Assembly: GCA_900548315.1 (NCBI GenBank)
Contig: URJU01000005.1
Coordinates: forward strand, 1 to 32,740
Direction of reading: 5' to 3'
Source of the DNA: an uncultured Coprococcus sp.
GTDB lineage: Bacteria; Bacillota; Clostridia; Lachnospirales; Lachnospiraceae
Length of the DNA: 32,740 nucleotides
Under the pieces are notes generated by a model that saw nothing but the letters and a program-made list of their open reading frames with translations, searched no databases and had not been told where the DNA came from. This document shows, piece after piece, positions 24,487-32,724 of the stretch. Within the stretch, counting starts at the first letter, position 1. Every line of letters begins with the position of its first letter. A program made the translations under genes and the position numbers.

Positions 24487-24894
24487 ATGAAGAAGATATT
24501 TACCATGAATCTGCCGGATGACAAGTCGGCAGTAGTAAGGACTATATGTGATGTTCTAGGAGCAGAGTATGCAGTGTTGGACAGCGGATGTGCATCTCTC
24601 AGGGTGGCTGACATAATGGAAGATATGTCAGGTGATGGTGAGAAAAATGTGGTCTGCCCGGAAAAGAAAAATTCTGTGGGAGATACCGTCACGAAATTCA
24701 ACATGGAGATGGCTATATTTGCAGGGATTACCAACAGAGAGCTGGACATATTCCTGGACAGATACAGAAAGTCAGGTGCAGCACCGATAGCACTCAAATC
24801 AGTTGTAACGGAGACCAACAGGGAATGGACTGTTGAGAAGTTATATTCCGAATTGGCTAGGGAGTATCTTTTTTATAAGATGCATGGCAAATAA
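24487..24894 (+). CDS. DUF3783 domain protein
   Basis: The 135-residue product resembles the DUF3783 family of unknown function. The C-terminal part, about residues 70-135, carries the recognisable pattern MAIFAGITNRELDIFLDRYR, then ALKSVVTETNREWTVEKLYSEL. The N-terminal half (MKKIFTMNLPDD, VRTICDVLGAEY) looks like a small alpha/beta domain. ATG 24487 has TGAGGA about eleven bases upstream; the frame can be extended to 24442 with a Cys/Lys-rich leader (KKCCEEKCC), but that start has no clear ribosome site. It precedes the VanW gene by 30 bp and is probably co-transcribed. Not a known sporulation gene. Confidence 0.72.
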   Translation: MKKIFTMNLPDDKSAVVRTICDVLGAEYAVLDSGCASLRVADIMEDMSGDGEKNVVCPEKKNSVGDTVTKFNMEMAIFAGITNRELDIFLDRYRKSGAAPIALKSVVTETNREWTVEKLYSELAREYLFYKMHGK

Positions 24895-24924
24895 TATGCA
24901 GCACACAATAATGAGGAAGAGATC

Positions 24925-26712
24925 ATGGAAGACAGAAGAGGAAGACGTACGGTCAGACAGCCTGTGAGGTCATCTGGCTCTAGAACGCCGGGAAGATCAA
25001 TTAATGACAGAGACCAGGGATGCCGAAACACACCGAATGGCCGAAAAAGTGAAAGACAGAGCCAGATGCAGAAGAGACGCAGAAACTACAAGATAGTAAG
25101 CTGGGTCCTGACCGGTATATTTGTCATAGTATTATATGCGCTTATATGCCTTATAATTGGCAACAGACGGCTTTATGACAATACCAATATAAACGGTATA
25201 GATGTTGGAAAACTGACGTCGGAGGAGGCTGCAAAGCTTGTGAGTGCAGGCTATTCAGGAAAATACAGCAGTGCCAGTGTGCAGGTGGAGTTAAATGGTG
25301 ACAGATATACTCTGGATATTTCAAGGGCTTTAAATACGGATGCATATAAGTCAGTCAAGTTAATCCAGGACAGTTCACACAGGTTCTGGAGAAGAGGTTA
25401 TGGCTTTCTGGAGTCTAAGATATGTGGATGTGAATACGTTATATATCCGACTGTAGCTGATGTCAATGCACTTGAAAATGTAGTAAAGTCCAGTGGTATG
25501 ATGGATGTGGATCTTAGCCGCAAGGATGGCTATAAGATAGAAGGTGACAAGCTTTTACTCACGAAGGGCGAGGGCAGCTATGAAGTGGATATGGATAAAT
25601 TGACCGCTGCAATATGCAGGCAGGCGAACAAAGGCAATTATACTGCCGTGATCAAATGCCCTGAGAGACAGGTGGATGTGGACATGGATGCTTTGTACAA
25701 GAAGATACACTGTGAGCCGCAGGATCCTACTTTAGATCCGGATAATGGTTACACAGTGGTGGAGTCTAAAGATGGTGTGGATTTTGATCTTGAGGCAGCA
25801 AAAAGATTACTTAGTCAGGCTAAAAAGGGTGATGAGGTAGTGATACCGCTCACACTCACAAGTGCGGATATGACTACAGATGAGTATAAAAAGTTGCTGT
25901 TCAGAGATCAGATGAGCACTTATACTACAGAAGTTGAGGGATCCGACAACAGAAAGACAAATGTCAAGATGGCGGCTCAGTACTGTGATGGGACTATACT
26001 CATGCCAGGGGAATCATTCTCATATAATCTCGGAGTTGGTGAGCTGACAGAAGAACGAGGATTTCTTCCGGGACCATCCTACGCAAATGGCGAGTCAGTT
26101 CTAGATATGGGTGGTGGAATATGTCAGGTGTCATCCACACTTTATATGGCATGCCTTTATGCCAACCTGCAGATAGATGAGAGACACTGCCATCCTTATC
26201 CAGCGTCATATGTCCCGGCGGGACTTGATGCTACAGTGGCGTGGGGAGGCTGCGATTTTGTGTTTACCAACGATACGGACTATCCAATAAAGATAAACAC
26301 CACATATGATGGATATTCAACCTCATGTACCATATGGGGAACTATAATAAAACAGTTCAGCGTGGAGCTTTATACAGAGACGATAGAGACGGAGCCGTAT
26401 GAGACAAAATATGAGCTTGACAAGACGCTGGCGAAGGATGAGCAGGTGCTCGATACAACTGGTATAGATGGGCTTACGATCCAGTCATACAGAAGGGTGT
26501 ATGACGGTGATGGCAATGTCATATCGGATGATCCGGAGGCGATAAGTGTGTACTCAGTGAGAGATGAGGTTTACAAGGTTGGCAAATTGCCAAGCAAGAA
26601 TAAAAATGACAAGAAGTCAGAAGATAAGACCACCGAGGATCCAGGTGACAAGACAGAGAGAGATTCCGAGGATGATACCAATGACGATTCAGCGAATCAG
26701 ACAGAGGAATAA
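24925..26712 (+). CDS. VanW-domain membrane-anchored cell-wall protein
   Basis: The 595-residue protein has a basic cytoplasmic N-terminus (about 1-54), one membrane helix (56-79), two peptidoglycan-binding-4-like segments (NTNINGIDVGKLTSEEA and a second near 270-300) and a VanW domain at about 344-460. That domain shows MPGESFSYNLGVG, GGGICQVSSTLYMAC and FVFTNDTDYPIKI. A G5-like stretch and an acidic Asp/Glu/Lys/Thr tail complete it. VanW proteins are found near glycopeptide-resistance genes and in sporulating Firmicutes such as Bacillus YoaR, and their biochemical role is unsettled. No other van gene is present, so resistance should not be inferred. ATG 24925 follows TGAGGAAGAG. Confidence 0.9.
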   Translation: MEDRRGRRTVRQPVRSSGSRTPGRSINDRDQGCRNTPNGRKSERQSQMQKRRRNYKIVSWVLTGIFVIVLYALICLIIGNRRLYDNTNINGIDVGKLTSEEAAKLVSAGYSGKYSSASVQVELNGDRYTLDISRALNTDAYKSVKLIQDSSHRFWRRGYGFLESKICGCEYVIYPTVADVNALENVVKSSGMMDVDLSRKDGYKIEGDKLLLTKGEGSYEVDMDKLTAAICRQANKGNYTAVIKCPERQVDVDMDALYKKIHCEPQDPTLDPDNGYTVVESKDGVDFDLEAAKRLLSQAKKGDEVVIPLTLTSADMTTDEYKKLLFRDQMSTYTTEVEGSDNRKTNVKMAAQYCDGTILMPGESFSYNLGVGELTEERGFLPGPSYANGESVLDMGGGICQVSSTLYMACLYANLQIDERHCHPYPASYVPAGLDATVAWGGCDFVFTNDTDYPIKINTTYDGYSTSCTIWGTIIKQFSVELYTETIETEPYETKYELDKTLAKDEQVLDTTGIDGLTIQSYRRVYDGDGNVISDDPEAISVYSVRDEVYKVGKLPSKNKNDKKSEDKTTEDPGDKTERDSEDDTNDDSANQTEE

Positions 26713-26731
26713 TACAGAAACAGACTAAAAG

Positions 26732-26785
26732 AAAAAGCTCTGTGGAATATGTCATATTGAATGATATATTCCGCAGAGCTTTTTT
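26732..26785. terminator. Bidirectional terminator between vanW and clc genes
   Basis: A 24-bp stem (26732-26755 with 26761-26784, 22 Watson-Crick pairs and 2 G-T) closes on a 5-nt loop, ATTGA. It begins with AAAAA and ends with TTTTTT, so it gives a U-tail on both strands, as expected between convergent genes. It is unusually long for a terminator. Confidence 0.92.
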
Positions 26786-26791
26786 ATGCGA

Positions 26792-28144
26792 TCATTCCAC
26801 ATCATCGGCGTCGTCTTCACGTATTCTGAGAAATCCTTCCAAGAATCCCGGCTCACGGGTCTTTATCTCCTGATTGGTGTAGAGATTGACATAGTGAGGC
26901 CTGAGCTTTGAGTAGATGATCTTCTGTTCATTGTACAGACTGTAATAGCCAGATAACATGTAGCTTACGGCACAGCCTATAGTGAAGAACAATATGCCCT
27001 GTGCTCCGAATAGCTCTATGCTGAGAAAGAGCGATGTGAGAGGACAGTTGACGACTCCGCAGAAGAAACAGACCATACCCAGGGCTGCTGCAAATCCTGG
27101 ATCCAATCCCATCAGACCACCGGTCACACAGCCAAATGTAGCACCGACAAAGAATGATGGTACTATCTCACCACCTCTGAACCCACAGCCTATCGTAATT
27201 GCTGTGAAAAGAGCCTTCAGCAGGAACGCCGTTGGATGAGCCTCTCCGTTCAAAGCCCTTGCAATGATGTTCATACCAGTTCCATTGTAGTCGGTGGAGT
27301 TCAGGACGATGTTCAGGAGAACAAGCATTACACCTCCTGCAAATACTCGGACATACTGATTTTTAAAGTACTTTCTGAACAGCTTGTGTACCATGGCCAT
27401 GAATATACAGAAGAGACTGCTCAAAATTGCACACAAGATTGCCAGACCGATGACCTTAATAACTGTGGTCACATCTATTGATGCAGGGATACCGACTATT
27501 TCATAGTGATCATGTGTTACATGTAGTTTCTGTGTTATTGCATATGAGATCACAGATGAGAACAGACAAGGGACAAATGCACAGTAGTAGAGAATTCCGA
27601 TACTTATGACCTCCATGCTGAACAGTGCTGCGGTTATAGGGGTTCCAAACAGTGCGGAGAACACGGCACTCATACCGCAAAGTGTCAGTATATGTTTGTC
27701 GCTCTCGTCCAGTTTGAAAATCTTTCCTATGGATACGCCTATGCTGCCGCCAATCTGAAGTGCTGCACCTTCTCGTCCTGATGAGCCTCCAAAGAGATGG
27801 GTTATAACCGTTGACACAAATATGAGCGGAGCCATACGAGATGGAACCTCATCCTCTACACTTCGTATTGAACCTATGACAAGGTTTGTCCCCTTGGAGT
27901 GTCGTATGCCGCAGACGCGGTAAATAAATACGATCACAATACCGGCAATAGGCAGGAAATAGATGATAGGATGATGATCCTCTCTAAAGCCAGTCACATA
28001 TTCAACACAGATATGGAATGCGGTACCAACAAGTCCGCATATAGTACCCATGATGAGCGAAAACAGTATCCATTTTATAAATGTTTTTGTATATCTTATA
28101 CATCTGTTAAAACAGTTTATCCAATATGCTTTTGTAAATTCCAC
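26792..28144 (-). CDS. ClC-family anion channel/antiporter, possibly the fluoride (CLC-F) branch
   Basis: This 450-residue polytopic protein has the ClC fold signatures: THLFGGSSGREGAALQIGG with the gating glutamate at 125, GTPITAALFSMEV, and GGEIVPSFFVGATFG. The serine-bearing GSGIP filter motif of chloride-type members is replaced by KGTNLV (84-89). That replacement, with the THLFGGS-GREG stretch, recalls the CLC-F fluoride/proton antiporters. No fluoride riboswitch is visible upstream, so the substrate remains open. The start is GTG (complement of 28142-28144) with GGAGAG five to six bases upstream. The gene is inverted inside the spoVA series and shares a terminator with the VanW gene. 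Confidence 0.9.
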   Translation of the reverse strand: MEFTKAYWINCFNRCIRYTKTFIKWILFSLIMGTICGLVGTAFHICVEYVTGFREDHHPIIYFLPIAGIVIVFIYRVCGIRHSKGTNLVIGSIRSVEDEVPSRMAPLIFVSTVITHLFGGSSGREGAALQIGGSIGVSIGKIFKLDESDKHILTLCGMSAVFSALFGTPITAALFSMEVISIGILYYCAFVPCLFSSVISYAITQKLHVTHDHYEIVGIPASIDVTTVIKVIGLAILCAILSSLFCIFMAMVHKLFRKYFKNQYVRVFAGGVMLVLLNIVLNSTDYNGTGMNIIARALNGEAHPTAFLLKALFTAITIGCGFRGGEIVPSFFVGATFGCVTGGLMGLDPGFAAALGMVCFFCGVVNCPLTSLFLSIELFGAQGILFFTIGCAVSYMLSGYYSLYNEQKIIYSKLRPHYVNLYTNQEIKTREPGFLEGFLRIREDDADDVE

Positions 28145-28399
28145 GATAACTCTCCATTCTTATATCTGCTTGACACATAATTAGTCAGAATGTCCAACTT
28201 ATGTAATGTTAATGCATACTGCGCTTTTTGTCCAGTACAGGTTGTCATTTGCAGGTTTACATATCTGTGTCATGACAGAAAATACCATGATATAAAACTC
28301 TTAAAATGGGAAATATAGTAACATCGGAAGATATGCATAGCTAAAATAAACAAGAAAACTGTTTTAGCTTTAAAACATATGGTAAGGGAGTTGCAGATT
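28145..28399. other. Divergent intergenic region, clc / spoVAD
   Basis: This 255-bp non-coding, AT-rich gap is the largest in the window and must hold promoters for both directions. I see a TGTCATGACA palindrome (28268-28277), a CATACTG (28215-28221) resembling a forespore -10 but without a matching -35, and an 8-bp inverted repeat AGCTAAAA (28339-28346) / TTTTAGCT (28362-28369) just upstream of the spoVAD ribosome site. No promoter or riboswitch could be assigned firmly. Confidence 0.5.
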
Positions 28400-29428
28400 A
28401 TGAATGAGAAGGTAGGAAAGCAAAGTTTGAGGTTTGAAAATGCGCCATATATCATAGGGGCGGCATCCGTGGCTGGACCAAAGGAGATAGATGGGCCTAT
28501 GGCGAGGTACTTTGACAGAGTCAGCGAGGATCCCACATTTGGCAAGGATTCCTGGGAAGAAGGGGAGAGCGAGATGGTCAGGCAGAGCGTCATGCTCGCT
28601 ATCCAGAAAGCAGGGATAGAGAAGGGGGATATAAGGTATGTGTTTGCCGGAGATCTTCTGGGGCAGCTGATTGCATCGACGTTTGGAATCAAGGACATGG
28701 AGATTCCGGTATTTGGACTTTACGGTGCGTGTTCCACAAGTGGGGAGGCTTTGTCACTCGCCGCGATGACAGTGGCTGCAGGATACGCAGACAATGTAGT
28801 TGCGGAGGCGTCAAGTCATTATGGAAGTGCGGAGAAACAATTCCGTTTCCCCTTGGAATATGGAAATCAACGTCCCCTGTCAGCTACCTGGACGGTCACG
28901 GGAAGTGGGGCATTTGTGGTGTCAGACAGAGAATCGGATATTTGCATAAAGGGTATCACTACGGGGCGTATAGTGGATTATGGAGTAAAGGATTCTCTAA
29001 ATATGGGAGCGTGCATGGCTCCTGCAGCTGCGGATGTTATATATCAAAATCTGCAGGATTTTGGTGTGAAACCAACATATTATGACAGGATAATAACGGG
29101 AGATCTCGGAAAAGTGGGTAAGACCATACTGATGGAACTGCTGAGTATGAATCAGGTGGATATATCAGCAAATCATATGGATTGTGGTATAGAGATATTC
29201 GATAATGAGGAACAGGATACACATTCGGGTGGTTCAGGCTGTGGATGTTCTGCCACTGTTCTGGCAGGTTATATATTGAAGAAGGTGAGTGCGGGGGAGT
29301 GGAAGAGAGTTCTGTTTGTTCCGACAGGTGCATTGCTCTCGACAGTCAGCTATAACGAAGGACAGACAATACCAGGTATTGCTCATGCAGTCATAATAGA
29401 ACATCATGAGATGGAGAAAGGAAGATAA
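28400..29428 (+). CDS. spoVAD: Stage V sporulation protein AD
   Basis: SpoVAD is a thiolase-like-fold protein that binds dipicolinic acid and associates with the SpoVA channel. The 342-residue product matches the Bacillus length (338). Motifs are FENAPYIIGAASVAGPKE near the start, VFAGDLLGQLIAS, PVFGLYGACSTSGEAL, ATWTVTGSGAFVVSD and GGSGCGCSATVLAGYIL. ATG 28400 has GGGAG nine bases upstream; an earlier in-frame start at 28379 has none. spoVAE follows with a single intervening base. The gene is separated from spoVAC by three unrelated genes and must have its own promoter. Confidence 0.96.
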   Translation: MNEKVGKQSLRFENAPYIIGAASVAGPKEIDGPMARYFDRVSEDPTFGKDSWEEGESEMVRQSVMLAIQKAGIEKGDIRYVFAGDLLGQLIASTFGIKDMEIPVFGLYGACSTSGEALSLAAMTVAAGYADNVVAEASSHYGSAEKQFRFPLEYGNQRPLSATWTVTGSGAFVVSDRESDICIKGITTGRIVDYGVKDSLNMGACMAPAAADVIYQNLQDFGVKPTYYDRIITGDLGKVGKTILMELLSMNQVDISANHMDCGIEIFDNEEQDTHSGGSGCGCSATVLAGYILKKVSAGEWKRVLFVPTGALLSTVSYNEGQTIPGIAHAVIIEHHEMEKGR

Positions 29429-29429
29429 T

Positions 29430-29786
29430 ATGGATTATATAAAAGCTTTTGTTGTGGGCGGCATTATATGTATGCTTGCCCAGATATTGATGGATAAGAC
29501 AAAACTCATGCCAGGAAGGATAATGGTCATACTGGTTTGCTCCGGAGTGGTGCTCGGAGCTCTTGGATTATATGAGCCGCTGCTTAAATTTGCAGAGTGC
29601 GGAGCGTCAGTTCCGCTCACAGGATTTGGATACAATCTGTGGAAAGGTATTACAGAGGCTGTTGACAAGGATGGATTTATCGGACTTTTCAGAGGCGGAT
29701 TCCAGATGGCAGCAGTGGGCAGCTCTGCAGCGTTGATATTTGGATATCTGGCATCATTGATATTTAAGCCGAAGATGACAAAATAA
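29430..29786 (+). CDS. spoVAE: Stage V sporulation protein AE (SpoVAEb type)
   Basis: This 118-residue membrane protein is paralogous to SpoVAC, with hydrophobic segments at both ends and the motif GASVPLTGFGYNLWKG in the middle. It is part of the dipicolinic-acid channel. ATG 29430 lies one base after the spoVAD stop, with GGAAG upstream, so translation is coupled. The soluble SpoVAEa gene of Bacillus is absent between spoVAD and this gene. The stop codon lies inside a tandem 18-bp duplication. Confidence 0.94.
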   Translation: MDYIKAFVVGGIICMLAQILMDKTKLMPGRIMVILVCSGVVLGALGLYEPLLKFAECGASVPLTGFGYNLWKGITEAVDKDGFIGLFRGGFQMAAVGSSAALIFGYLASLIFKPKMTK

Positions 29787-29805
29787 TCGAAGATGACAAA
29801 ATAAT
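29770..29805 (+). repeat. Perfect 18-bp tandem duplication across the spoVAE stop
   Basis: CGAAGATGACAAAATAAT occurs twice without a gap (29770-29787 and 29788-29805). The copies are in the same frame, so the last codons and TAA stop of spoVAE are repeated. Readthrough of the first stop would add only six residues before the second. Confidence 0.95.
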
Positions 29806-29814
29806 ATAGTAAAA

Positions 29815-29850
29815 AAATCCCTGCCACACATTTGCGTGTGACAGGGATTT
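29815..29850 (-). terminator. Terminator for the class A PBP gene (possibly bidirectional)
   Basis: AAATCCCTG (29815-29823) pairs with CAGGGATTT (29842-29850). Inside it, past a C-A mismatch, CACAC pairs with GTGTG around a 6-nt loop. On the minus strand the structure ends in a run of seven T, so it mainly serves the PBP gene; the plus-strand tail after spoVAE is weaker. Confidence 0.88.
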
Positions 29851-29869
29851 GATATGTCTGTTTGAACGG

Positions 29870-32611
29870 TTATTCACCCGTGGACTGATCTTCCGTGGTT
29901 ACGATCTCTTCGGATGATGTAGGTTCCTCTGAAGTAGGTTCCTCTGTTGTAGGTTCTTCCGTTGTAGGTTCCTCTGTATCTGTAGGATCTTCGGAAGATG
30001 GATCCTCTGAAGTAGGTTCCTCTGTTGTAGGTTCCTCAGATGTATCAGTGGATTGGGTTGTCTTTGCCTGAGTCGTCTTTTTGTCCTTCTTCTTGTCAAG
30101 ATGTATGTTACAGTGTTCCTTCAGAAGTGACAGATCCCAGGTGTATCCATCAAGTACATATTCTCCATCATCATTGAGCTTATATATATAAGTTGTTGTC
30201 TCAGGACATGCCTTATTGGCAAGCATGTGTGATTCATTACATACGACCACCTTCTTGACTCCAGGACAATACTTAGTCGGCAGCTTTGAGGCATCGAAGT
30301 AGTCTGTGACAGTAGGACATCCGTTTGATGGGAGAAGTCCCGTATCAGCACATACTGTAGCCTGAATGATTCCATCAGGCATCTCGAATGTCGCTGATGT
30401 ATCAAGCCCCTTCTTTTCTATGATCTGATCCATGATATCTCTCCACATATAACACTTGATAGAACCGGGACTATATGTGATATTCTCATCATTTCCAAGC
30501 CATATTGAGGCTGTGAAATAAGGGTTATATCCGCAGAACCAGTTATCAAAGTCACCGGATGTTGTACCGGTCTTACCTGCTGTGAACATACCGGTTGATG
30601 AGTTGGCTCCGGAACCGGTACCACTTGTGACAACATCGTGCATTGCGCTTGTGAGCAGCCATGCAGTCTGTTCGGATATGACACGGGTCTTTTCCGGCTC
30701 TCTGTTGTCTATAAGAATGTTGCCGTTGTGGTCATATACCTCAGTGTAGAATACTGGTTTTATATAATTACCGCCGTTAGCTATGGTAGCGTATGCGGCT
30801 GTGATCTCCAGATTGGTGATACCGTTTGTCAGACCACCAAGAGCGAGAGACTGATTAATATCTGAAAGTATAAGTCCGTCGCTGTCAGTCTTTCTGTCTA
30901 CAAGCGTTGTAAAGCCAAGTTTCAACAGATAGTCATACGCAAGCTGTGGTGTTACATCAGTGATACACTTTACAGCTATGATGTTCATTGATTCCATGAT
31001 GGCATATCTGATGGTCTTAGGTCCCCAGTAACCGCCGTACCAGTTAAATACCTGATTTCCATTCTCATAGTAATATGGTGCATCGTCATATACTGTTGCC
31101 AATGACATGTTACATGCTTCAAGAGCTGGAAGATAAGTTGCAACTATCTTGAAACATGAACCAGGCTGTCTGGTGGCTTCTGTTGCTCGGTTGAAAGATC
31201 TGTTCTCCGTCTTCTCACCACGACCGCCCACAAGAGCTTTTACCTGTCCTGTCTTCTGATCCATGAGTGTGAATGATACCTGAGGCTGGATGACCAGTTT
31301 GAATGATTCCAAGAATACTTCGTCACCGGATTCTTCCACCATAGCCGCTTTGAATGTATCGGCATCAGCTCTGGCCTCCTCTTCACTGTAGTATCTTGCA
31401 CTGTACTCATAGCCCTGCTGATCTGTGAACCAGCTTTCCATTTCTTCAACGCTGTAATTGGTCTGAACCTTTGTCTCTTTGTCAACAAGCGTGAGAGCGT
31501 AATTGAGCTGATATACAGGTTCTGGCCAGTATGATTCATCATTTACAACGGAATCAGCAATAGTCTGGATCTCAGGATCTTGGCAGATGATAACCTTAAG
31601 TCCGCCAGACCAGATCATAGTCTCAGCATCGTCTTCGGAATATCCCTTTGCCTCAAGATCGGACTGGAGCTGTTTTATGACTTCGTCTGTGTAGTATGAG
31701 TTGACTTCAGTTTTTTGTTCCTTGGTCTCTTTCTGGGATACCTTTTTGATCCTGTCATAGACCTTGTCGCTCAGAGCTTCGTCGTATTCAGCCTTTGTTA
31801 TATATTCCAGATCAAGCATATACTTCAGAACCATCTTTTTTCTTGTTGCATTATCCTCAGGATTGAGAAGAGGATCGTACTTGGAAGGGTTCTGAGGAAT
31901 CGATGCAAGTACTGCACATTCGGAAATAGTCAGCTGCGAGAGTTCCTTGCCAAAATAAGTCTTGGCTGCAGTCTCTATTCCGTAACATCCCTGTCCGAGA
32001 TATATGGTATTGAGATAATACTCAACTATATGTTCCTTGCTTATCTGCTTTTCCATCTCAACTGCTAAGTACTGCTCCTGAACTTTACGTTCGAGTGACT
32101 GCAGGAAAGTTGTCTCGTTAAGACCCACGTTAAAAACGTTGTTCTTGATGAGCTGCTGTGTGAGAGTTGAAGCACCTTCGTCAAAGTTGCCTTTGCTGAG
32201 ACCCTGCACGAAAGCTCTTGCGATACCCTGTACATCGATACCGTTGTGTTCCCAGAAACGTCTGTCCTCTATTGCGACAAATGCATTTACAAGGTTTGTT
32301 GGTATTGAGTCGTAATATACATACTCTCTGTTTGAATCAAAGTTTGCGAGGGTGGCAACCTCTTTACCATTCTGGTATACAAGAGTAGTCTTGTATTCAG
32401 TAGGTATAAGCGCCTCGGCATTGACATTAGGTGTGTCATCCAGAATACCCTTCAGTGCACCAAATCCGGCACCTACACCGACTATGACAAATGCGAGGAT
32501 AAGAACCAGGAGTGTTTTGAAGAGCGAGATGTTGAACTTCCTCCTGTTTCTTGGGAGCTTTGAGACAAGCTCTTTTTGAGCTTTGATGGCTCCCTTTTTA
32601 GTAAAATCCAT
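29870..32611 (-). CDS. Class A penicillin-binding protein (PBP1A-like)
   Basis: This 913-residue bifunctional enzyme polymerises glycan strands and cross-links peptides outside the membrane. After a basic cytoplasmic start there is one membrane helix (about 30-52). The GT51 glycosyltransferase domain has EDRRFWEHNGID (catalytic Glu115) and STLTQQLIKN (148-157). The transpeptidase has SCFK (Ser485), SMN (541-543) and KTGTTSG (Lys680). A Cys-containing segment (about 750-835) and a disordered tail of about 65 Thr/Glu/Pro/Ser residues with EEPTT-type repeats end the protein. The ATG (complement of 32609-32611) has AAGGAGG upstream. Assignment to ponA/pbp1A is by domain order; several paralogues are usual in this group. 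Confidence 0.95.
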   Translation of the reverse strand: MDFTKKGAIKAQKELVSKLPRNRRKFNISLFKTLLVLILAFVIVGVGAGFGALKGILDDTPNVNAEALIPTEYKTTLVYQNGKEVATLANFDSNREYVYYDSIPTNLVNAFVAIEDRRFWEHNGIDVQGIARAFVQGLSKGNFDEGASTLTQQLIKNNVFNVGLNETTFLQSLERKVQEQYLAVEMEKQISKEHIVEYYLNTIYLGQGCYGIETAAKTYFGKELSQLTISECAVLASIPQNPSKYDPLLNPEDNATRKKMVLKYMLDLEYITKAEYDEALSDKVYDRIKKVSQKETKEQKTEVNSYYTDEVIKQLQSDLEAKGYSEDDAETMIWSGGLKVIICQDPEIQTIADSVVNDESYWPEPVYQLNYALTLVDKETKVQTNYSVEEMESWFTDQQGYEYSARYYSEEEARADADTFKAAMVEESGDEVFLESFKLVIQPQVSFTLMDQKTGQVKALVGGRGEKTENRSFNRATEATRQPGSCFKIVATYLPALEACNMSLATVYDDAPYYYENGNQVFNWYGGYWGPKTIRYAIMESMNIIAVKCITDVTPQLAYDYLLKLGFTTLVDRKTDSDGLILSDINQSLALGGLTNGITNLEITAAYATIANGGNYIKPVFYTEVYDHNGNILIDNREPEKTRVISEQTAWLLTSAMHDVVTSGTGSGANSSTGMFTAGKTGTTSGDFDNWFCGYNPYFTASIWLGNDENITYSPGSIKCYMWRDIMDQIIEKKGLDTSATFEMPDGIIQATVCADTGLLPSNGCPTVTDYFDASKLPTKYCPGVKKVVVCNESHMLANKACPETTTYIYKLNDDGEYVLDGYTWDLSLLKEHCNIHLDKKKDKKTTQAKTTQSTDTSEEPTTEEPTSEDPSSEDPTDTEEPTTEEPTTEEPTSEEPTSSEEIVTTEDQSTGE
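29910..30042 (-). repeat. 15-bp-type degenerate repeats in the PBP C-terminal tail
   Basis: The minus strand encodes repeated EEPTT, EEPTS and SEDP blocks. On the plus strand these appear as repeated GTAGGTTCCTCTGTT-like units of about 15 bp with scattered synonymous changes. The region codes for a flexible, acidic, extracytoplasmic tail. Confidence 0.85.
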
Positions 32612-32695
32612 AAAAAGACCTCCTTAATGCGGGAAAACTGACTTCCCAAATATTTGATTGTAAGTTATCTTCAAAAATTACCGGCATAAAAGCCA

Positions 32696-32724
32696 TATAT
32701 ACATACTTCACATCAGTATATCAA
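32696..32724 (-). promoter_or_regulatory. Sigma-A-like promoter for the class A PBP gene
   Basis: Read on the minus strand, TTGATA (32724-32719), a 17-bp spacer and TATATA (32701-32696) lie about 85 bp before the start codon. The leader of about 75-80 nt contains the AAGGAGG ribosome site. Confidence 0.65.

Noticed and set aside
24925..26712. VanW gene as evidence of vancomycin resistance
   Set aside because: No vanH/A/X or regulator genes are present; VanW-domain proteins are widespread in Firmicutes without resistance.
28145..28190. Minus-strand CTGACT-N18-TATAAG as promoter of the ClC gene
   Set aside because: The predicted start would fall within the ribosome-binding site, leaving no usable leader.
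28215..28221. CATACTG as a sigma-G/F -10 for spoVAD
   Set aside because: The -10 resembles the consensus, but no GNATA-type -35 is found 17-18 bp upstream.
28145..28399. Fluoride riboswitch upstream of the ClC gene
   Set aside because: No GGNGATGG-type core or expected pseudoknot partners seen by eye on the minus strand.
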